The notes beneath the pieces were generated by a model. The model was not told where the DNA came from. It saw only the letters and a program-made list of their open reading frames with translations, and made no database searches. From positions 2,324,527-2,388,526 of the forward strand of contig NZ_DS264586.1 of NCBI RefSeq assembly GCF_000154225.1: a stretch of 64,000 bases of DNA, read 5' to 3'. The position numbers were made by a program, and so were the translations under genes. Positions 51,891-61,099 of the stretch are shown piece after piece (position 1 is the stretch's first letter; every line of letters starts with the position of its first letter). The stretch comes from Schaalia dentiphila ATCC 17982 (GTDB lineage: Bacteria; Actinomycetota; Actinomycetes; Actinomycetales; Actinomycetaceae).

Positions 51891-52029
51891 GACCACCTGA
51901 AGGGCCCAGGTGTCGGCACCTCCGTTGACACAAGGCCCCACTGCTCAATCAGTACACCACAAACAACCCTCATTGCGATTGCCGACTGTATCGCCTACAG
52001 CCAGTTCCCATTGGCGAGGGGCACGACAG

Positions 52030-52072
52030 ACGGGTGGGCGGCACCAGCGCACTGCTGGTGCCGCCCACCCGT
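52030..52072 (-). terminator. PTS permease terminator
   Basis: A perfect 19-base GC-rich stem (52030-52048 with 52054-52072) with a 5-base loop, 26 bases after the permease stop on the minus strand. Confidence 0.85.
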
Positions 52073-52098
52073 GACGTCAGGAATGACTCCCGATGAGC

Positions 52099-54096
52099 TC
52101 AGGCCTCCTTGGGGGCCACGTCAAGCAGCGCGTCGCCGCGCTGGATCTCGCCGCTGGCGACCGGGGTCACCGCGCCGAGCTTCTTCTTGTTCGTCACGAC
52201 GACGGGCGTGATGGTCTCGTAGCCGGCCTCGCGGATCACGTCAAGGTCAACCTCGGCGAGGACGTCGCCGCGGCGCACGACGTCACCCTTGGCGACGCGG
52301 GGCGTGAAGCCCTTGCCGTCCAGCTTGACGGTGTCCATGCCCACGTGGATGAGGACCTGGACGCCGGAGGCGGACTTGAGGCCGTAGGCGTGACCGGTCG
52401 GGAAGGCGACGGTCACGGTGCCATCGAAGGGGGCCACGACGAGGCCGTCGGCAGGCTCGATGCCGATGCCGGGGCCGAGCATGCCCTTGGCGAAGGACTC
52501 GTCCTTGACCTGCTTGAGCGGAACCACGGTGCCCGCGAGAGGCGAGGCGACGGAGAGGTCAGCCAGCGCCTCGTCACTGAAGGACGGCGCAGGGGTGGCA
52601 GCCGGGGCGGCCGCGGGAGCCAGAGCGGCGGGGGTGGCCACGGGAGCGGCAGCCTTGGCGGCGGGCGCGCGGCCCTCCATGTCGGCCTTGCCGCGCGTCA
52701 TAGCGTAGGCGAAGGTGAAGCCGAAGGACAGAACGAAGACGAGGACCTCAAGGGCCAGGTACGCGGGGATCGACGTGGGGATGATCGACACGAAGCCGAC
52801 GAAGCCCGCGGCGCCGAGAGCCTGACCGCGCACGTTCAGCAGGGCGACACCCGCGGAGCCGATGGCAGCAGCGGCCATGGCGCAGAAGAAGGGCCAGCGC
52901 AGGCGCAGGTTGACACCGAAGATGGCGGGCTCGGTGATGCCGAAGACGGCGGAGGCGCCACCGGCGCCGGCCAGGCCTTTGAGCTTGGCGTCGCGGGTCT
53001 TGAAGAAGATGGCCAGGGCGGCCGCGCCCTGTGCGACGTTCGCCATAGAGGCGACGGGGAAGATGAAGTCACCGACGCCGCCGTTGACGGGCAGCAGCGG
53101 GATTTCGATGGCGGGGAAGGACTGGTGCAGGCCGGTCACAACGATCGGGCTGTAGACGAGGCCGAAGAGAAGACCACCGAAGACGCCGAGGGTCGAGTAG
53201 GTCCAGTTAATGCCCCAGGTCAGGTACTCGGCGGCCACGCGGGTGACCGGGCCGATGATCGTGAAGGCCAGGAAGCCAGTGACCAGCATCGTGATGAGCG
53301 GGGTGAGCAGGAAGTCTGCGGTGCCCTTGAGGACCTTGTGCAGGCTCTTCTCGATGAGGCACATGACGTAGGTGACAGCCAGGGTGGGGATGACCTGCGC
53401 CTGGTAGCCGATCTTGGCGACGTCCATGCCGAAGATGTGCCAGTACTCAACCGAAGCCTCACCGGCGAGCGCCGCGCCCGTGTTCCAGGCGTTGAGCAGG
53501 TCGGAGGAAACCATGGCCGCGCCGATCGCGGCACCGAGGTAGACGTTGCCGCCGAAGCGCTTGGCCGCGGAGAAGCCGACGAGGACCGGCAGCGAGGCGA
53601 AGGCCGCGGAGGAGACCATGTTGATCAGAGCGGCGTAATCCGCGATCGCCGGGTACATGGTGGTGAGGGACTGGTCGCCGAACAGGCCCTCAGCGGTCAT
53701 GACGTTGTTGATGGCCATCATCAGACCGCCGGCGACCAGCGCCGGGAGGATCGGGACGAAGATGTCGGCGATCATCTTGATGAAGCGCGAGAAGAGGTTG
53801 CCGCCCTTTTCGGCTTCTTCCTTGGCCTCGTCCTTGGAGACCTCGCGCACGCCGTGGTTTGCGACCATCTTGGCGTAGACCTGGTCAACATCGCCGGGAC
53901 CGACGATGATCTGGAACATGCCGCCGGCGGCGAATGTGCCCTTCAGATCTTCGTTGTCATCGAGGGCCTGCTGGTTGATCTTGGACTCGTCCGCGATCAC
54001 CAGGCGGAGACGGGTTGCGCAGTGTGCTGCTGCGCTGATGTTGGATGCGCCGCCGACTGCTTCGACGACCTCTCCTGCCACCTTGGCGTGATCCAT
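52099..54096 (-). CDS. Sucrose-type PTS permease EIIBCA
   Basis: A single 665-residue protein with three PTS domains in the order B-C-A. EIIB has phospho-Cys26 ('SAAAHCATRLRLVI'). EIIC has about ten spans including 'IFVPILPALVAGGLMMAIN', 'VYSPIVVTGLHQSFPAIEI' and the sugar-site 'GITEPAIFGVNLRLRWPF'. EIIA of the glucose type has 'VQVLIHVGMDTVKLDGKGF' with the active His. A Pro/Ala linker joins C to A. It takes up and phosphorylates its sugar; the adjacent GH32 hydrolase makes sucrose most likely, trehalose or beta-glucosides less so. ATG 54096 is better spaced from AAAGGAA than ATG 54108. Confidence 0.93.
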   Translation of the reverse strand: MDHAKVAGEVVEAVGGASNISAAAHCATRLRLVIADESKINQQALDDNEDLKGTFAAGGMFQIIVGPGDVDQVYAKMVANHGVREVSKDEAKEEAEKGGNLFSRFIKMIADIFVPILPALVAGGLMMAINNVMTAEGLFGDQSLTTMYPAIADYAALINMVSSAAFASLPVLVGFSAAKRFGGNVYLGAAIGAAMVSSDLLNAWNTGAALAGEASVEYWHIFGMDVAKIGYQAQVIPTLAVTYVMCLIEKSLHKVLKGTADFLLTPLITMLVTGFLAFTIIGPVTRVAAEYLTWGINWTYSTLGVFGGLLFGLVYSPIVVTGLHQSFPAIEIPLLPVNGGVGDFIFPVASMANVAQGAAALAIFFKTRDAKLKGLAGAGGASAVFGITEPAIFGVNLRLRWPFFCAMAAAAIGSAGVALLNVRGQALGAAGFVGFVSIIPTSIPAYLALEVLVFVLSFGFTFAYAMTRGKADMEGRAPAAKAAAPVATPAALAPAAAPAATPAPSFSDEALADLSVASPLAGTVVPLKQVKDESFAKGMLGPGIGIEPADGLVVAPFDGTVTVAFPTGHAYGLKSASGVQVLIHVGMDTVKLDGKGFTPRVAKGDVVRRGDVLAEVDLDVIREAGYETITPVVVTNKKKLGAVTPVASGEIQRGDALLDVAPKEA

Positions 54097-54166
54097 TGCC
54101 GACCACATTCCTTTCTCAAAACCCCACGCGCAACGCCATTGTTACGCCGCGCTGGGCAGTGTGTAG

Positions 54167-54176
54167 CAATCGATTG
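54167..54176. promoter_or_regulatory. Candidate LacI-type operator
   Basis: CAATCGATTG is a perfect 10-base palindrome centred on CG, the LacI-family signature. It lies 71 bases before the permease ATG within 210 bases of spacer. The LacI-type gene at 50554 is the likely binder. Confidence 0.45.
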
Positions 54177-54260
54177 ACATACTACGGGTGACAGAGTCCT
54201 CATCGCAAGGTGCGTCGGGCATCGTCTCAGGTCAGAGCATGAGAGACCGCCCACATACGA

Positions 54261-54295
54261 CGAGGCCGTGGCCACTGTGAGCAGCCACGGCCTCG
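54261..54295 (-). terminator. Hairpin downstream of the GH32 gene
   Basis: CGAGGCCGTGGC (54261-54272) pairs with 54284-54295 in a 12-base stem, 14 bases after the hydrolase stop. Its arms are a variant of the dispersed 12-mer. It separates the hydrolase from the permease gene. Confidence 0.7.
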
Positions 54296-54308
54296 CAGGC
54301 GGGTCGCT

Positions 54309-55775
54309 TTAGTCGGCGCGCGCGGCGCCCACGAGCGTCACGGAGGCGGCGCCCACAAGCGTCACTCCTGAGCCCTCGCCGTTCAGGAAGCTACGGGTCG
54401 TGAAGACGCGCGAGCCGTCGCCCAGGTAGATCTCGGTGATCGATCGGTCGTGAAGGATTTCCACGCGCGAGGCCTCCCCCGGCGACGCGGTGACGACGCG
54501 GCGGCCACCGTGGGGGTAGCGCGTGCCGCTCAGGTCGACGGTCAGACGCCCCTCTTCAAGAGTGATCGCCAGGCCAGAACCTGAGCCAATACCCACGGAC
54601 AGGGCTCCCTCGTAGGAGGCATCGAAGGCAAGCCTCCACGAGCGTGACCCAGCGAGCTCCACAACGCGCGCCCCGGCCTCGTCCCCGGGAGCGCCCTCAA
54701 GCGTGGCGGGCGCGAGGGGCAGGCCCGGCAGGTACGGGCGAGCGATAACGCGGCCGCCGCGCAGGGTGAGGGCGCGCGGCGCGGTGAAGCAGTGCACCCA
54801 GCCGCCGGTCTCGATGGAGGGCTGGTCGTCCTCGCCCGCGTTGCCCGCCCACCCGAAGAGGACGGTCGGTGCCCCCGGGTCCGAGGACGCGGATCGCGCC
54901 ATGATCTGGGGAGCGTAGAACTCGGTGCCGCGGTCGAGCTCCTCGAAGGAGCCGTCGGCACTGCGGAACTCGGTGCCCACGAGCTCGCCGACGATAGCGA
55001 CGCACGGGAAGACGTTCTCGAATCCCTCGCGCTCGGGTGAGATGCCCTGCGGGCAGAAAATCAACACGTCGTGGGCCTCACCCGAATCCTCGTCGACCAG
55101 GCGCACCAGGTTGGGGCACTCCCACATGTAGCCGAACGTGTCGAAGGCGCCACCGGCGTCGGGGAAGGTCATCTCACCCTCGCACTCCCACGCACGTAGG
55201 TCAGTCGAGCGGTAGAGCAGGGCCGCGCCCGTGAGGTTCTCGCGCTGGACGCCGAGCAGCATCCGGTAGGTGCCATCCGCGTCGCGCCAGACCTGCGGGT
55301 CGCGGAAGTGCGCCGTGTAGCCCTCGGGCTGGCGGCCGATGATCGGGGGTACCTGCTTGTCGAAGTGGACCATGTCGGCCGTGGTGACGACGCACTGGGT
55401 GGCCTCCCGCTCCCCCGTCTCGGGGTCCTTGTAGTTGCCGGTGTACCACAGCTCGACGTGGTCCCCGACGTCGATGGCCGTGCCCGAGTAGGCGCCGTTG
55501 GCATCCTGATGGGTGTCGGGCAGAATCGCGGGGGCGTGGTACTCCCAGTGGGTCAGGTCGCGGGAGGTGGCGTGGCCCCAGTAGACGAGGCGACGCGGGT
55601 GCTCGGGGGTGTACTGGAAGAAGGCGTGGTAGGTCCCGTCGATCTCAATGAGGCCGTTCGGGTCGTTCAGTCGGCCCACCGGGGGTGCGACGTGAAAGAG
55701 CGGGTAGTCGGGATCTTGCGGGGCGCGCGACGAGGCCTCGGCAGCGAGGGCGGACGCGAGAAAATCTTCGGCCAT
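54309..55775 (-). CDS. scrB: GH32 sucrose-6-phosphate hydrolase
   Basis: ATG 55775 gives 488 residues of a cytoplasmic GH32 enzyme. The nucleophile Asp38 is in 'GRLNDPNGLIEIDG', the transition-state stabiliser Asp in 'AHFRDPQVWRDADGTYRM', and the acid/base Glu in 'YMWECPNLVRLVD'. A C-terminal beta-sandwich follows. No signal peptide, consistent with cleaving PTS-imported sucrose-6-phosphate rather than external fructans. The extreme C-terminus has a short tandem duplication ('GVTLVGAASVTLVGAARAD'). It precedes the permease gene on the same strand, separated by a hairpin. A 12-mer copy at 54671 encodes 'GDEAGAR'. Confidence 0.93.
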   Translation of the reverse strand: MAEDFLASALAAEASSRAPQDPDYPLFHVAPPVGRLNDPNGLIEIDGTYHAFFQYTPEHPRRLVYWGHATSRDLTHWEYHAPAILPDTHQDANGAYSGTAIDVGDHVELWYTGNYKDPETGEREATQCVVTTADMVHFDKQVPPIIGRQPEGYTAHFRDPQVWRDADGTYRMLLGVQRENLTGAALLYRSTDLRAWECEGEMTFPDAGGAFDTFGYMWECPNLVRLVDEDSGEAHDVLIFCPQGISPEREGFENVFPCVAIVGELVGTEFRSADGSFEELDRGTEFYAPQIMARSASSDPGAPTVLFGWAGNAGEDDQPSIETGGWVHCFTAPRALTLRGGRVIARPYLPGLPLAPATLEGAPGDEAGARVVELAGSRSWRLAFDASYEGALSVGIGSGSGLAITLEEGRLTVDLSGTRYPHGGRRVVTASPGEASRVEILHDRSITEIYLGDGSRVFTTRSFLNGEGSGVTLVGAASVTLVGAARAD

Positions 55776-55804
55776 GACCTCACGGTAACACCCCGGGACA
55801 GACG

Positions 55805-55842
55805 AGCGCGCGGGCGGGACGCATCCGTCCCGCCCGCGCGCT
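55805..55842 (-). terminator. metG terminator hairpin
   Basis: A perfect 17-base GC-rich stem (55805-55821 with 55826-55842) and 4-base loop, between the metG stop and the hydrolase start, both on the minus strand. Confidence 0.8.
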
Positions 55843-55897
55843 GTCAAACGTACGTCACACTCATCACGAGTGGCGTCGTGCCAGGGAAAACCCTAGA

Positions 55898-57739
55898 TCA
55901 GGCGCCCGTCACATCATCGGGGTGAGCGTCCGCGTAGCGGGCAAGCTCCTCCTCGACAATGGACTCGTCCAGCTTCACGAACACCGGCGTGGGCTTGGCG
56001 ATCGGGGTACCGACCGTGATCGGGTGACGTTCCCAGGTCGGCACGTTCGTGTAGTCACCCGTGATGATCGGGTAACCGTCACGGCCCTCGAAGTCGGCGG
56101 GCAGGACCTGCGGGTCAAGCTCCTCGACGTCCTCGATGTAGGGCATCGGCGCGATCTCGCCTGCGCCGCCCATGACGCGGTCGATGTCGTTGGCCGCGTG
56201 GGGCAGGAACGGGGAGAGCATGAGGTTGAGGTCCGTGACCGCCTGGGCCAGGGTCCACAGGACCGTCGCGAGACGCTGCTGCTGCTCGGGCGCCTTGAGC
56301 TTGAAGGGCTCGGTGTCGGTCACGTACTTGTTGGCCTCGCCGACCAGGCGCATGGCCTCGGACAGCGCCGCCTTCTGGCGGTGGTGGCGAATCAGGTTGC
56401 CGACGGTCTCAAACCCGGTCTCGACGGCATCCAGGAGGGTGCGGTCGATGTCCTCGAGCTCACCGGGGGTGGGGATCTCGCCGAACTTCTTGGCGATCAT
56501 GGACGCGGTGCGGTTGACCAGGTTGCCCCAGCCGGCGACGAGCTCGCCGTTGGTGCGGCGCACGAACTCAGCCCACGTGAAGTCGGAGTCCGAGGTCTCG
56601 GGGCCGGCGGCGCTGATGAAGTAGCGCAGGGCGTCGGCCTGGTAGCGCGAGAGGAAATCACGCACGTAGATGACGATGCCGTGCGAGGAGGAGAACTTCT
56701 TGCCCTCCATCGTGAGGAACTCAGAGGACACGACCTCGGTGGGCAGGTTGAGGACACCCAGGTCACCGGGGGCGCCACCCTTCGCGCCCTGGCCGTTGTA
56801 ACCGAGCAATTCGGCGGGCCAGATCTGCGAGTGGAAGACGATGTTGTCCTTGCCCATGAAGTAGTAGGTCAGGGCCTCGGGGTCGTTCCACCACTTGCGC
56901 CACGCCTCGGGGTCGCCGGTGCGGCGCGCCCACTCGATGGAGGCGCTCAGGTAGCCGATGACGGCGTCGAACCACACGTACAGGCGCTTGGTCGGCTGGT
57001 CTTCCCAGCCGGGGACCGGGATGCCCCAGTCGATGTCGCGCGTCATGGCGCGGGGGCGGATGTCCTCGAGGAAGTTCTGGGAGAACTTGATGACGTTGGG
57101 ACGCCAGGTGCCGGACTTCTCGCGCTCGTCGAGCCAGGCGGACAGGGCCTCGGCCAGGGCGGGCAGGTCGAGGAAGTAGTGGGTGGACTCCACGAAGTTG
57201 GGGGTTTCGCCATTGATGCGCGAGTGCGGGTTGATGAGCTCGGTCGGGTCCATCTGGTTGCCGCAGTTGTCGCACTGGTCGCCGCGCGCTCCTTCGGCGC
57301 CGCAGATCGGACAGGTGCCCTCGATGTAGCGGTCGGGCAGGGTGCGGCCGGTGGACGGGGAGATGGCGGCGCGCGTGACCTTCTCGATCATGTAGCCGTT
57401 GTCGCGCACGGTGGCGAACATGTCCTGGACGACGCGGTAGTGGTTGCCGGCGGTCGTGCGGGTGAAGAGGTCGTAAGACAGGCCGAGCGCCACGAGGTCC
57501 TCGACGATGAGGCGGTTGTTCTGGTCTGCGAGTTCGCGGGCGCTCACCCCGGCGCCGTCGGCGGCCACCAGGATGGGGGTGCCGTGTTCATCGGTGCCGG
57601 ACACCATGAGGACGTCGTGGCCGGCCATTCGCATGTACCGGGAGAAAACGTCGGAGGGGACACCGAATCCCGCAACGTGGCCAATATGACGGGGGCCGTT
57701 GGCGTAGGGCCATGCGACGGCGGACAGAATACGACTCAT
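55898..57739 (-). CDS. metG: Methionyl-tRNA synthetase
   Basis: ATG 57739 gives a 613-residue class I synthetase. The HIGH motif is '[10 protein letters not shown]' at 16-25, and the KMSKS-equivalent '[16 protein letters not shown]'. The zinc knuckle '[18 protein letters not shown]' has four cysteines. Further markers are '[16 protein letters not shown]' and the anticodon-binding helical domain '[20 protein letters not shown]'. No C-terminal tRNA-binding (Trbp111) domain is present. It charges initiator and elongator tRNA-Met. It is divergent from the nicotinamidase-type gene. The only upstream purine patch (GAGG) sits very close to the ATG. Confidence 0.96.
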   Translation of the reverse strand: MSRILSAVAWPYANGPRHIGHVAGFGVPSDVFSRYMRMAGHDVLMVSGTDEHGTPILVAADGAGVSARELADQNNRLIVEDLVALGLSYDLFTRTTAGNHYRVVQDMFATVRDNGYMIEKVTRAAISPSTGRTLPDRYIEGTCPICGAEGARGDQCDNCGNQMDPTELINPHSRINGETPNFVESTHYFLDLPALAEALSAWLDEREKSGTWRPNVIKFSQNFLEDIRPRAMTRDIDWGIPVPGWEDQPTKRLYVWFDAVIGYLSASIEWARRTGDPEAWRKWWNDPEALTYYFMGKDNIVFHSQIWPAELLGYNGQGAKGGAPGDLGVLNLPTEVVSSEFLTMEGKKFSSSHGIVIYVRDFLSRYQADALRYFISAAGPETSDSDFTWAEFVRRTNGELVAGWGNLVNRTASMIAKKFGEIPTPGELEDIDRTLLDAVETGFETVGNLIRHHRQKAALSEAMRLVGEANKYVTDTEPFKLKAPEQQQRLATVLWTLAQAVTDLNLMLSPFLPHAANDIDRVMGGAGEIAPMPYIEDVEELDPQVLPADFEGRDGYPIITGDYTNVPTWERHPITVGTPIAKPTPVFVKLDESIVEEELARYADAHPDDVTGA

Positions 57740-57869
57740 AGCCTCTAACAATACTGCGTTGGTGTCATAAACGGGCAACCGGCCGCATTGCGAGGAGTTG
57801 AAAAGTCCTTGGACGAGTATGACCCGGGTGATATTGTTGAGGAAATTACTGAATTATCTGGGAGGTCCC

Positions 57870-58427
57870 ATGCCCCGCGCTCTCATCATTGTCGACGTTC
57901 AGCCCACATTCTGCGAAGGTGGTGCCCTCCCAGTGACGGGCGGTAACGCTATCGCCGAGGCCGTGGCCGCCTACGTGGACGCGCACCGTGACGAGTATCA
58001 GCTGATCGTGACCACGCAGGATTGGCACATCGATCCGGGCGCTCACTTCTCCGAGACACCGGATTTCGTGGACACCTGGCCCCCGCACGGCGTCGCGGGC
58101 ACGGCCGAGGCCGAGCTGCACCCTGCGCTCGCGCACGTGAACGCGGACGTGACGATTAAGAAGGGCCAGTACGAGGCCGCCTACTCGGGTTTTGAGGGCA
58201 CGACTGAGGACGGGACCACGCTGGAGCAGGCCCTGCGCGCTGCCGACATCACGGACGTCGACGTCGTGGGCCTCGCCGAATCGCACTGCGTCGCGTGCAC
58301 GGCGGTCGACGCCGCTCGCGCGGACTTCAAGACGCGTGTGCTGGGCGAGCTGACGGCTCCCGTGACCGCTGAGCTGGGCGCGGCGGCCCGCCAGTGGATG
58401 ACGTCGGAGCGCGTCGAGATCGTCTGA
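57870..58427 (+). CDS. Nicotinamidase / isochorismatase family hydrolase
   Basis: ATG 57870 lies four bases after GGGAGG. The 185-residue protein has the cysteine-hydrolase triad: Asp9 ('ALIIVDVQPTFCEGGALPV'), Lys97 or 98 ('VTIKKGQYE') and Cys140 ('GLAESHCVACTAVDAAR'). Metal-ligand residues appear in 'TQDWHIDPGAHFS' (Asp51, His53, His59). This set favours nicotinamidase (PncA-like), which converts nicotinamide to nicotinate for NAD recycling, over isochorismatase. It lacks the usual DYC signature around the Cys, so the substrate is not certain. It converges on rsmI. Confidence 0.85.
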   Translation: MPRALIIVDVQPTFCEGGALPVTGGNAIAEAVAAYVDAHRDEYQLIVTTQDWHIDPGAHFSETPDFVDTWPPHGVAGTAEAELHPALAHVNADVTIKKGQYEAAYSGFEGTTEDGTTLEQALRAADITDVDVVGLAESHCVACTAVDAARADFKTRVLGELTAPVTAELGAAARQWMTSERVEIV

Positions 58428-58445
58428 GACTCCCCAGCCTCGTTT

Positions 58446-59351
58446 TTATCGCGCGGCGAGAGCGGCCTTGTAGAGGTCGTTCTTACGCGCGCCCGTCGCC
58501 GCGGCCACTTCGGCTGCGGCGTCCTTGAGGCGCATGCCTTCCGCCGCGAGCGCGAGGACGGCACCGACGTGGTCTTTTGCGCGTGCGCTTCGCGTGTATC
58601 CGGCGACAACGATCGTCACCTCGCCGAGGACGTCGTCGGCACCCTCCGCGAGCTGCCCGAGCGTGCCGCGGCGCACCTCTTCGTAGTCTTTCGTGAGCTC
58701 GCGGCACAGCGCGGCGGCGCGGTCGGCGCCGAAGACCTCGGCCATGCGCGTCAGCGTGGCGGCTGCGCGCCGGGGCGATTCGAAGAAGATGAGCGTGTGC
58801 GGGTCCGTTGCGAGGTCCTGCAGGTAGCGCGTGGCATCCCCGTCCTTGCGCGGTAGGAATCCCTCGAAGGCGAAGCGATCCGACGGCAGGCCAGACAGGG
58901 CGAGAGCAACGAGTGGCGCGGAGGGACCGGGCAGAACGGACAACGGAACACCCGCGTCGATGGCGGCACGAGCCAGCCGGAAGCCGGGGTCGGAGACCGT
59001 GGGCATACCCGCGTCGGACACGAAGACGACGCGTGCCCCTCCCCTGGCGGCCTCGACAATGCCCGCGGCCTTCTCAGCCTCGTTGTGGTCGTGCAGGGCG
59101 ACGAGGCGACCGCCAAGCTTAATGCCTATGCGCGAGGCCAGGGCGAGCGCGCGGCGCGTGTCCTCGGCGGCGACAATGTCCGCCCCCTCGAGCGCGGCGA
59201 CGACGCGGGGCGAGGCGTCACGCACGTCCCCGATCGGGGTGGCTGCGAGCAGGATGGTCCCCGCCTCCTGGCGGTAGGGTTCCTGCGTGCGGGCGTCCTT
59301 GGATGTCGAGGCAGCCTCGGGGGCGTTGGTCGTGTCGGTCGCTGCTTCCAT
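58446..59351 (-). CDS. rsmI: 16S rRNA (cytidine-1402-2'-O)-methyltransferase
   Basis: The 301-residue protein has the tetrapyrrole-methylase fold and RsmI motifs: 'GTILLAATPIGDVRDASPRV', 'ADIVAAEDTRRALALASRIG', 'LHDHNEAEKAAGIVEAARGG', 'VVFVSDAGMPTVSDPGFRLA' and 'FEGFLPRKDGDATRYLQDLA'. The C-terminal helix-turn-helix-like piece is 'RLKDAAAEVAAATGARKNDL'. It 2'-O-methylates C1402 in the ribosomal P site. About 30 disordered residues precede the core. In many actinobacteria rsmI is divergent from the PMT gene; here a four-gene transporter lies between them. Confidence 0.95.
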   Translation of the reverse strand: MEAATDTTNAPEAASTSKDARTQEPYRQEAGTILLAATPIGDVRDASPRVVAALEGADIVAAEDTRRALALASRIGIKLGGRLVALHDHNEAEKAAGIVEAARGGARVVFVSDAGMPTVSDPGFRLARAAIDAGVPLSVLPGPSAPLVALALSGLPSDRFAFEGFLPRKDGDATRYLQDLATDPHTLIFFESPRRAAATLTRMAEVFGADRAAALCRELTKDYEEVRRGTLGQLAEGADDVLGEVTIVVAGYTRSARAKDHVGAVLALAAEGMRLKDAAAEVAAATGARKNDLYKAALAAR

Positions 59352-59363
59352 GCCCGTATCGTC

Positions 59364-60221
59364 TCACTGGTTCCCTGTGCGCGCACAGCGCGTCCGCCTC
59401 GCACCCGCCACCCTTTGGGGGACGCGCGAGGCCAGGACGCTCGCGGCGCACAGGAGCGCGATGGTTCCGCCTGCGCTGAGCCGCGCGGGGACGGCGATCG
59501 CGAGGCCCGCGATTCCGAGGAGCGCCCCCAGGACAGGAGCGCCAACGAGGAATGCGCGCGAGCTGCGCACGAGAGGCGCAAGCGCGGCAGCCGGCGCGGC
59601 AATGAGCGCGATCGACAGGATCGTGCCGACCGCCGGGATCGCCACGGTGACCGACGCGAGGATGAGGCCAAGGATGACGAGTTCGTGACGCCCGGCGCGC
59701 GAGGCGGCGGCCGGATTGGCGGGGTCGAAGCAGTGAGCAATGAGCTGGCGCCCGCCCAGCGTCACGACAAGCAGCGCGGCCACGAGCACGCCACCCGCCC
59801 AGGCGACGTCGGCGGGCGAGACCGTCATGACGGATCCCGTCAGGAAGGAATTCACCGCGAGGGGCAGGGGCTTGAACCAGGTCGCCAGGAAGTACCCGGA
59901 GGCAAATCCGGCGGTCAGCACGATGCCGGCGGCTCCCTGGCTGGAAATGCCTGGGATCGTGGCGAGCCAGCGCATGAGGACGACGAGCGGGATGGTCCCG
60001 AGGAACGCGCCGACGTAGAGCGCCGCCGACATTCCGGAGTGCCCGAAGCCGAGGGCGGCTGCGATGACGACACCGAGGACCGCGCCCGGGAACGTCCCGT
60101 GCGTGACGGATTCGGCGAAGAAGATGCGTCGGTCCAGGTAGGCGAAGGCGCCGATGAGGCCACCCAGGGCCCCGATGATCGTCACGTGAAGCGCGGGGTA
60201 CAGGAGGAGGCTGGCAATCAC
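59364..60221 (-). CDS. Metal ABC transporter permease (second)
   Basis: The 285-residue protein has about eight or nine spans and the ABC-3 (zinc/manganese) pattern: 'HVTIIGALGGLIGAFAYLDR', 'RIFFAESVTHGTFPGAVLGV', 'MRWLATIPGISSQGAAGIVL' and 'AVGTILSIALIAAPAAALAP'. It overlaps the first permease gene by four bases and ends 12 bases before the start of rsmI on the same strand, so readthrough into rsmI is possible. The two permeases probably form a heterodimer. Confidence 0.88.
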   Translation of the reverse strand: MIASLLLYPALHVTIIGALGGLIGAFAYLDRRIFFAESVTHGTFPGAVLGVVIAAALGFGHSGMSAALYVGAFLGTIPLVVLMRWLATIPGISSQGAAGIVLTAGFASGYFLATWFKPLPLAVNSFLTGSVMTVSPADVAWAGGVLVAALLVVTLGGRQLIAHCFDPANPAAASRAGRHELVILGLILASVTVAIPAVGTILSIALIAAPAAALAPLVRSSRAFLVGAPVLGALLGIAGLAIAVPARLSAGGTIALLCAASVLASRVPQRVAGARRTRCARTGNQ

Positions 60222-61099
60222 GAGGCCTCCCCTCCCCCGGCGCTCACGGTCGTTTCACGCGACGTTTCACGCCCGGCAGTGACCGTGCACGCGCGTCGGG
60301 CACGGATCTCGCGCAGCGCCAGTGCGGCAGCAAAGCAGAGGAGGACCCCCATCGCGACGCACGCCTGCGGGGACAGCGGGCGCGGTGCGCGCAAGAGGGA
60401 GACGCCGAAGCCCGCCCATCCTCCAACGAGCGCACAGGCGCCGGACAGGAGCACCATGGAGCGCGGGCCCGCCGCGAGCAGCCGACCGAAGGCTCCGGGA
60501 ACGATGAGGTATCCGACGACGAGGAGGACTCCGACCGCCGTCGAGGCCGCGACCACGATCGCACCGAGCGCCGCGTTGAAGGCGATGTCTATCCACGTGA
60601 CGGGGATACCACTCACCCGTGCGGCCTCGCGATCGAAGGCTACCGCAACCTGCGCGCGCCAGGTGGCAGCGAGCAGCTCGGCGGCGACCACGAGGACGAG
60701 GGCGCTCGTGGCCATGCGCGACAACGTGATATCCAGGAGACGGCCGAACATAAGGGATTCGAGCTGCCCAGACATGTCCCCGATGCGCAGGGAGATAACG
60801 ATGCCGAGGGAGAAGAAGGCGGTGAGCAGGACAGCGGTCGTCGCCTCGGAGTGGCGCTGTTTGCGGGAAGCCACCGTCAGTGCCGCCGCGACGAACGCCG
60901 CGCACACCGCGCCACCCGGGATGATGGCCTCTCGCCCGCCGACCGCCATTCCCACAACGATTCCGGGAAAGACGCCGTGGACCATCGTCTCGGCGCTGAA
61001 TTCGGCGCGGCGCAGGTTCACGAGCGTCGAGGCGGGTCCAACCGCCAGCGCGAGGAGCCCCAGGACGATGATGGGGCGGGCCAGGAAGGGGGCGATCAT
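60218..61099 (-). CDS. Metal ABC transporter permease (first)
   Basis: ATG 61099 overlaps the ATPase stop by four bases; the longer frame is antisense-type sequence. The 293 residues show eight or nine spans with 'RPIIVLGLLALAVGPASTLV', 'NLRRAEFSAETMVHGVFPGI' (the ABC-3 helix with HG), 'LESLMFGRLLDITLSRMATS' and 'AASTAVGVLLVVGYLIVPGA'. This is the ABC-3 permease family of manganese, zinc and iron uptake systems. A basic cytoplasmic tail closes it. Confidence 0.88.
   Translation of the reverse strand: MIAPFLARPIIVLGLLALAVGPASTLVNLRRAEFSAETMVHGVFPGIVVGMAVGGREAIIPGGAVCAAFVAAALTVASRKQRHSEATTAVLLTAFFSLGIVISLRIGDMSGQLESLMFGRLLDITLSRMATSALVLVVAAELLAATWRAQVAVAFDREAARVSGIPVTWIDIAFNAALGAIVVAASTAVGVLLVVGYLIVPGAFGRLLAAGPRSMVLLSGACALVGGWAGFGVSLLRAPRPLSPQACVAMGVLLCFAAALALREIRARRACTVTAGRETSRETTVSAGGGEAS

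Larger units (their letters stand above)
51580..52098. other. Intergenic region with palindromes and 86-base element
   Basis: This 519-base spacer between the LacI gene (+) and the PTS permease gene (-) has no supported gene. It holds a perfect palindrome (51661-51677), a TATCCG repeat at 51727, a partial element end GCGCACGCTAACCC at 51765-51778, the full 86-base element copy B (51805-51890), and the permease terminator (52030-52072). Confidence 0.6.

Noticed and set aside
52093..54177. 694-codon plus-strand frame opposite the PTS permease
   Set aside because: Antisense shadow; composition (Gly/Asp/Glu/Arg) is typical of the complement of Ala/Leu/Val-rich membrane codons.
55922..57748. 608-codon plus-strand frame opposite metG
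   Set aside because: Antisense shadow of an essential conserved gene.
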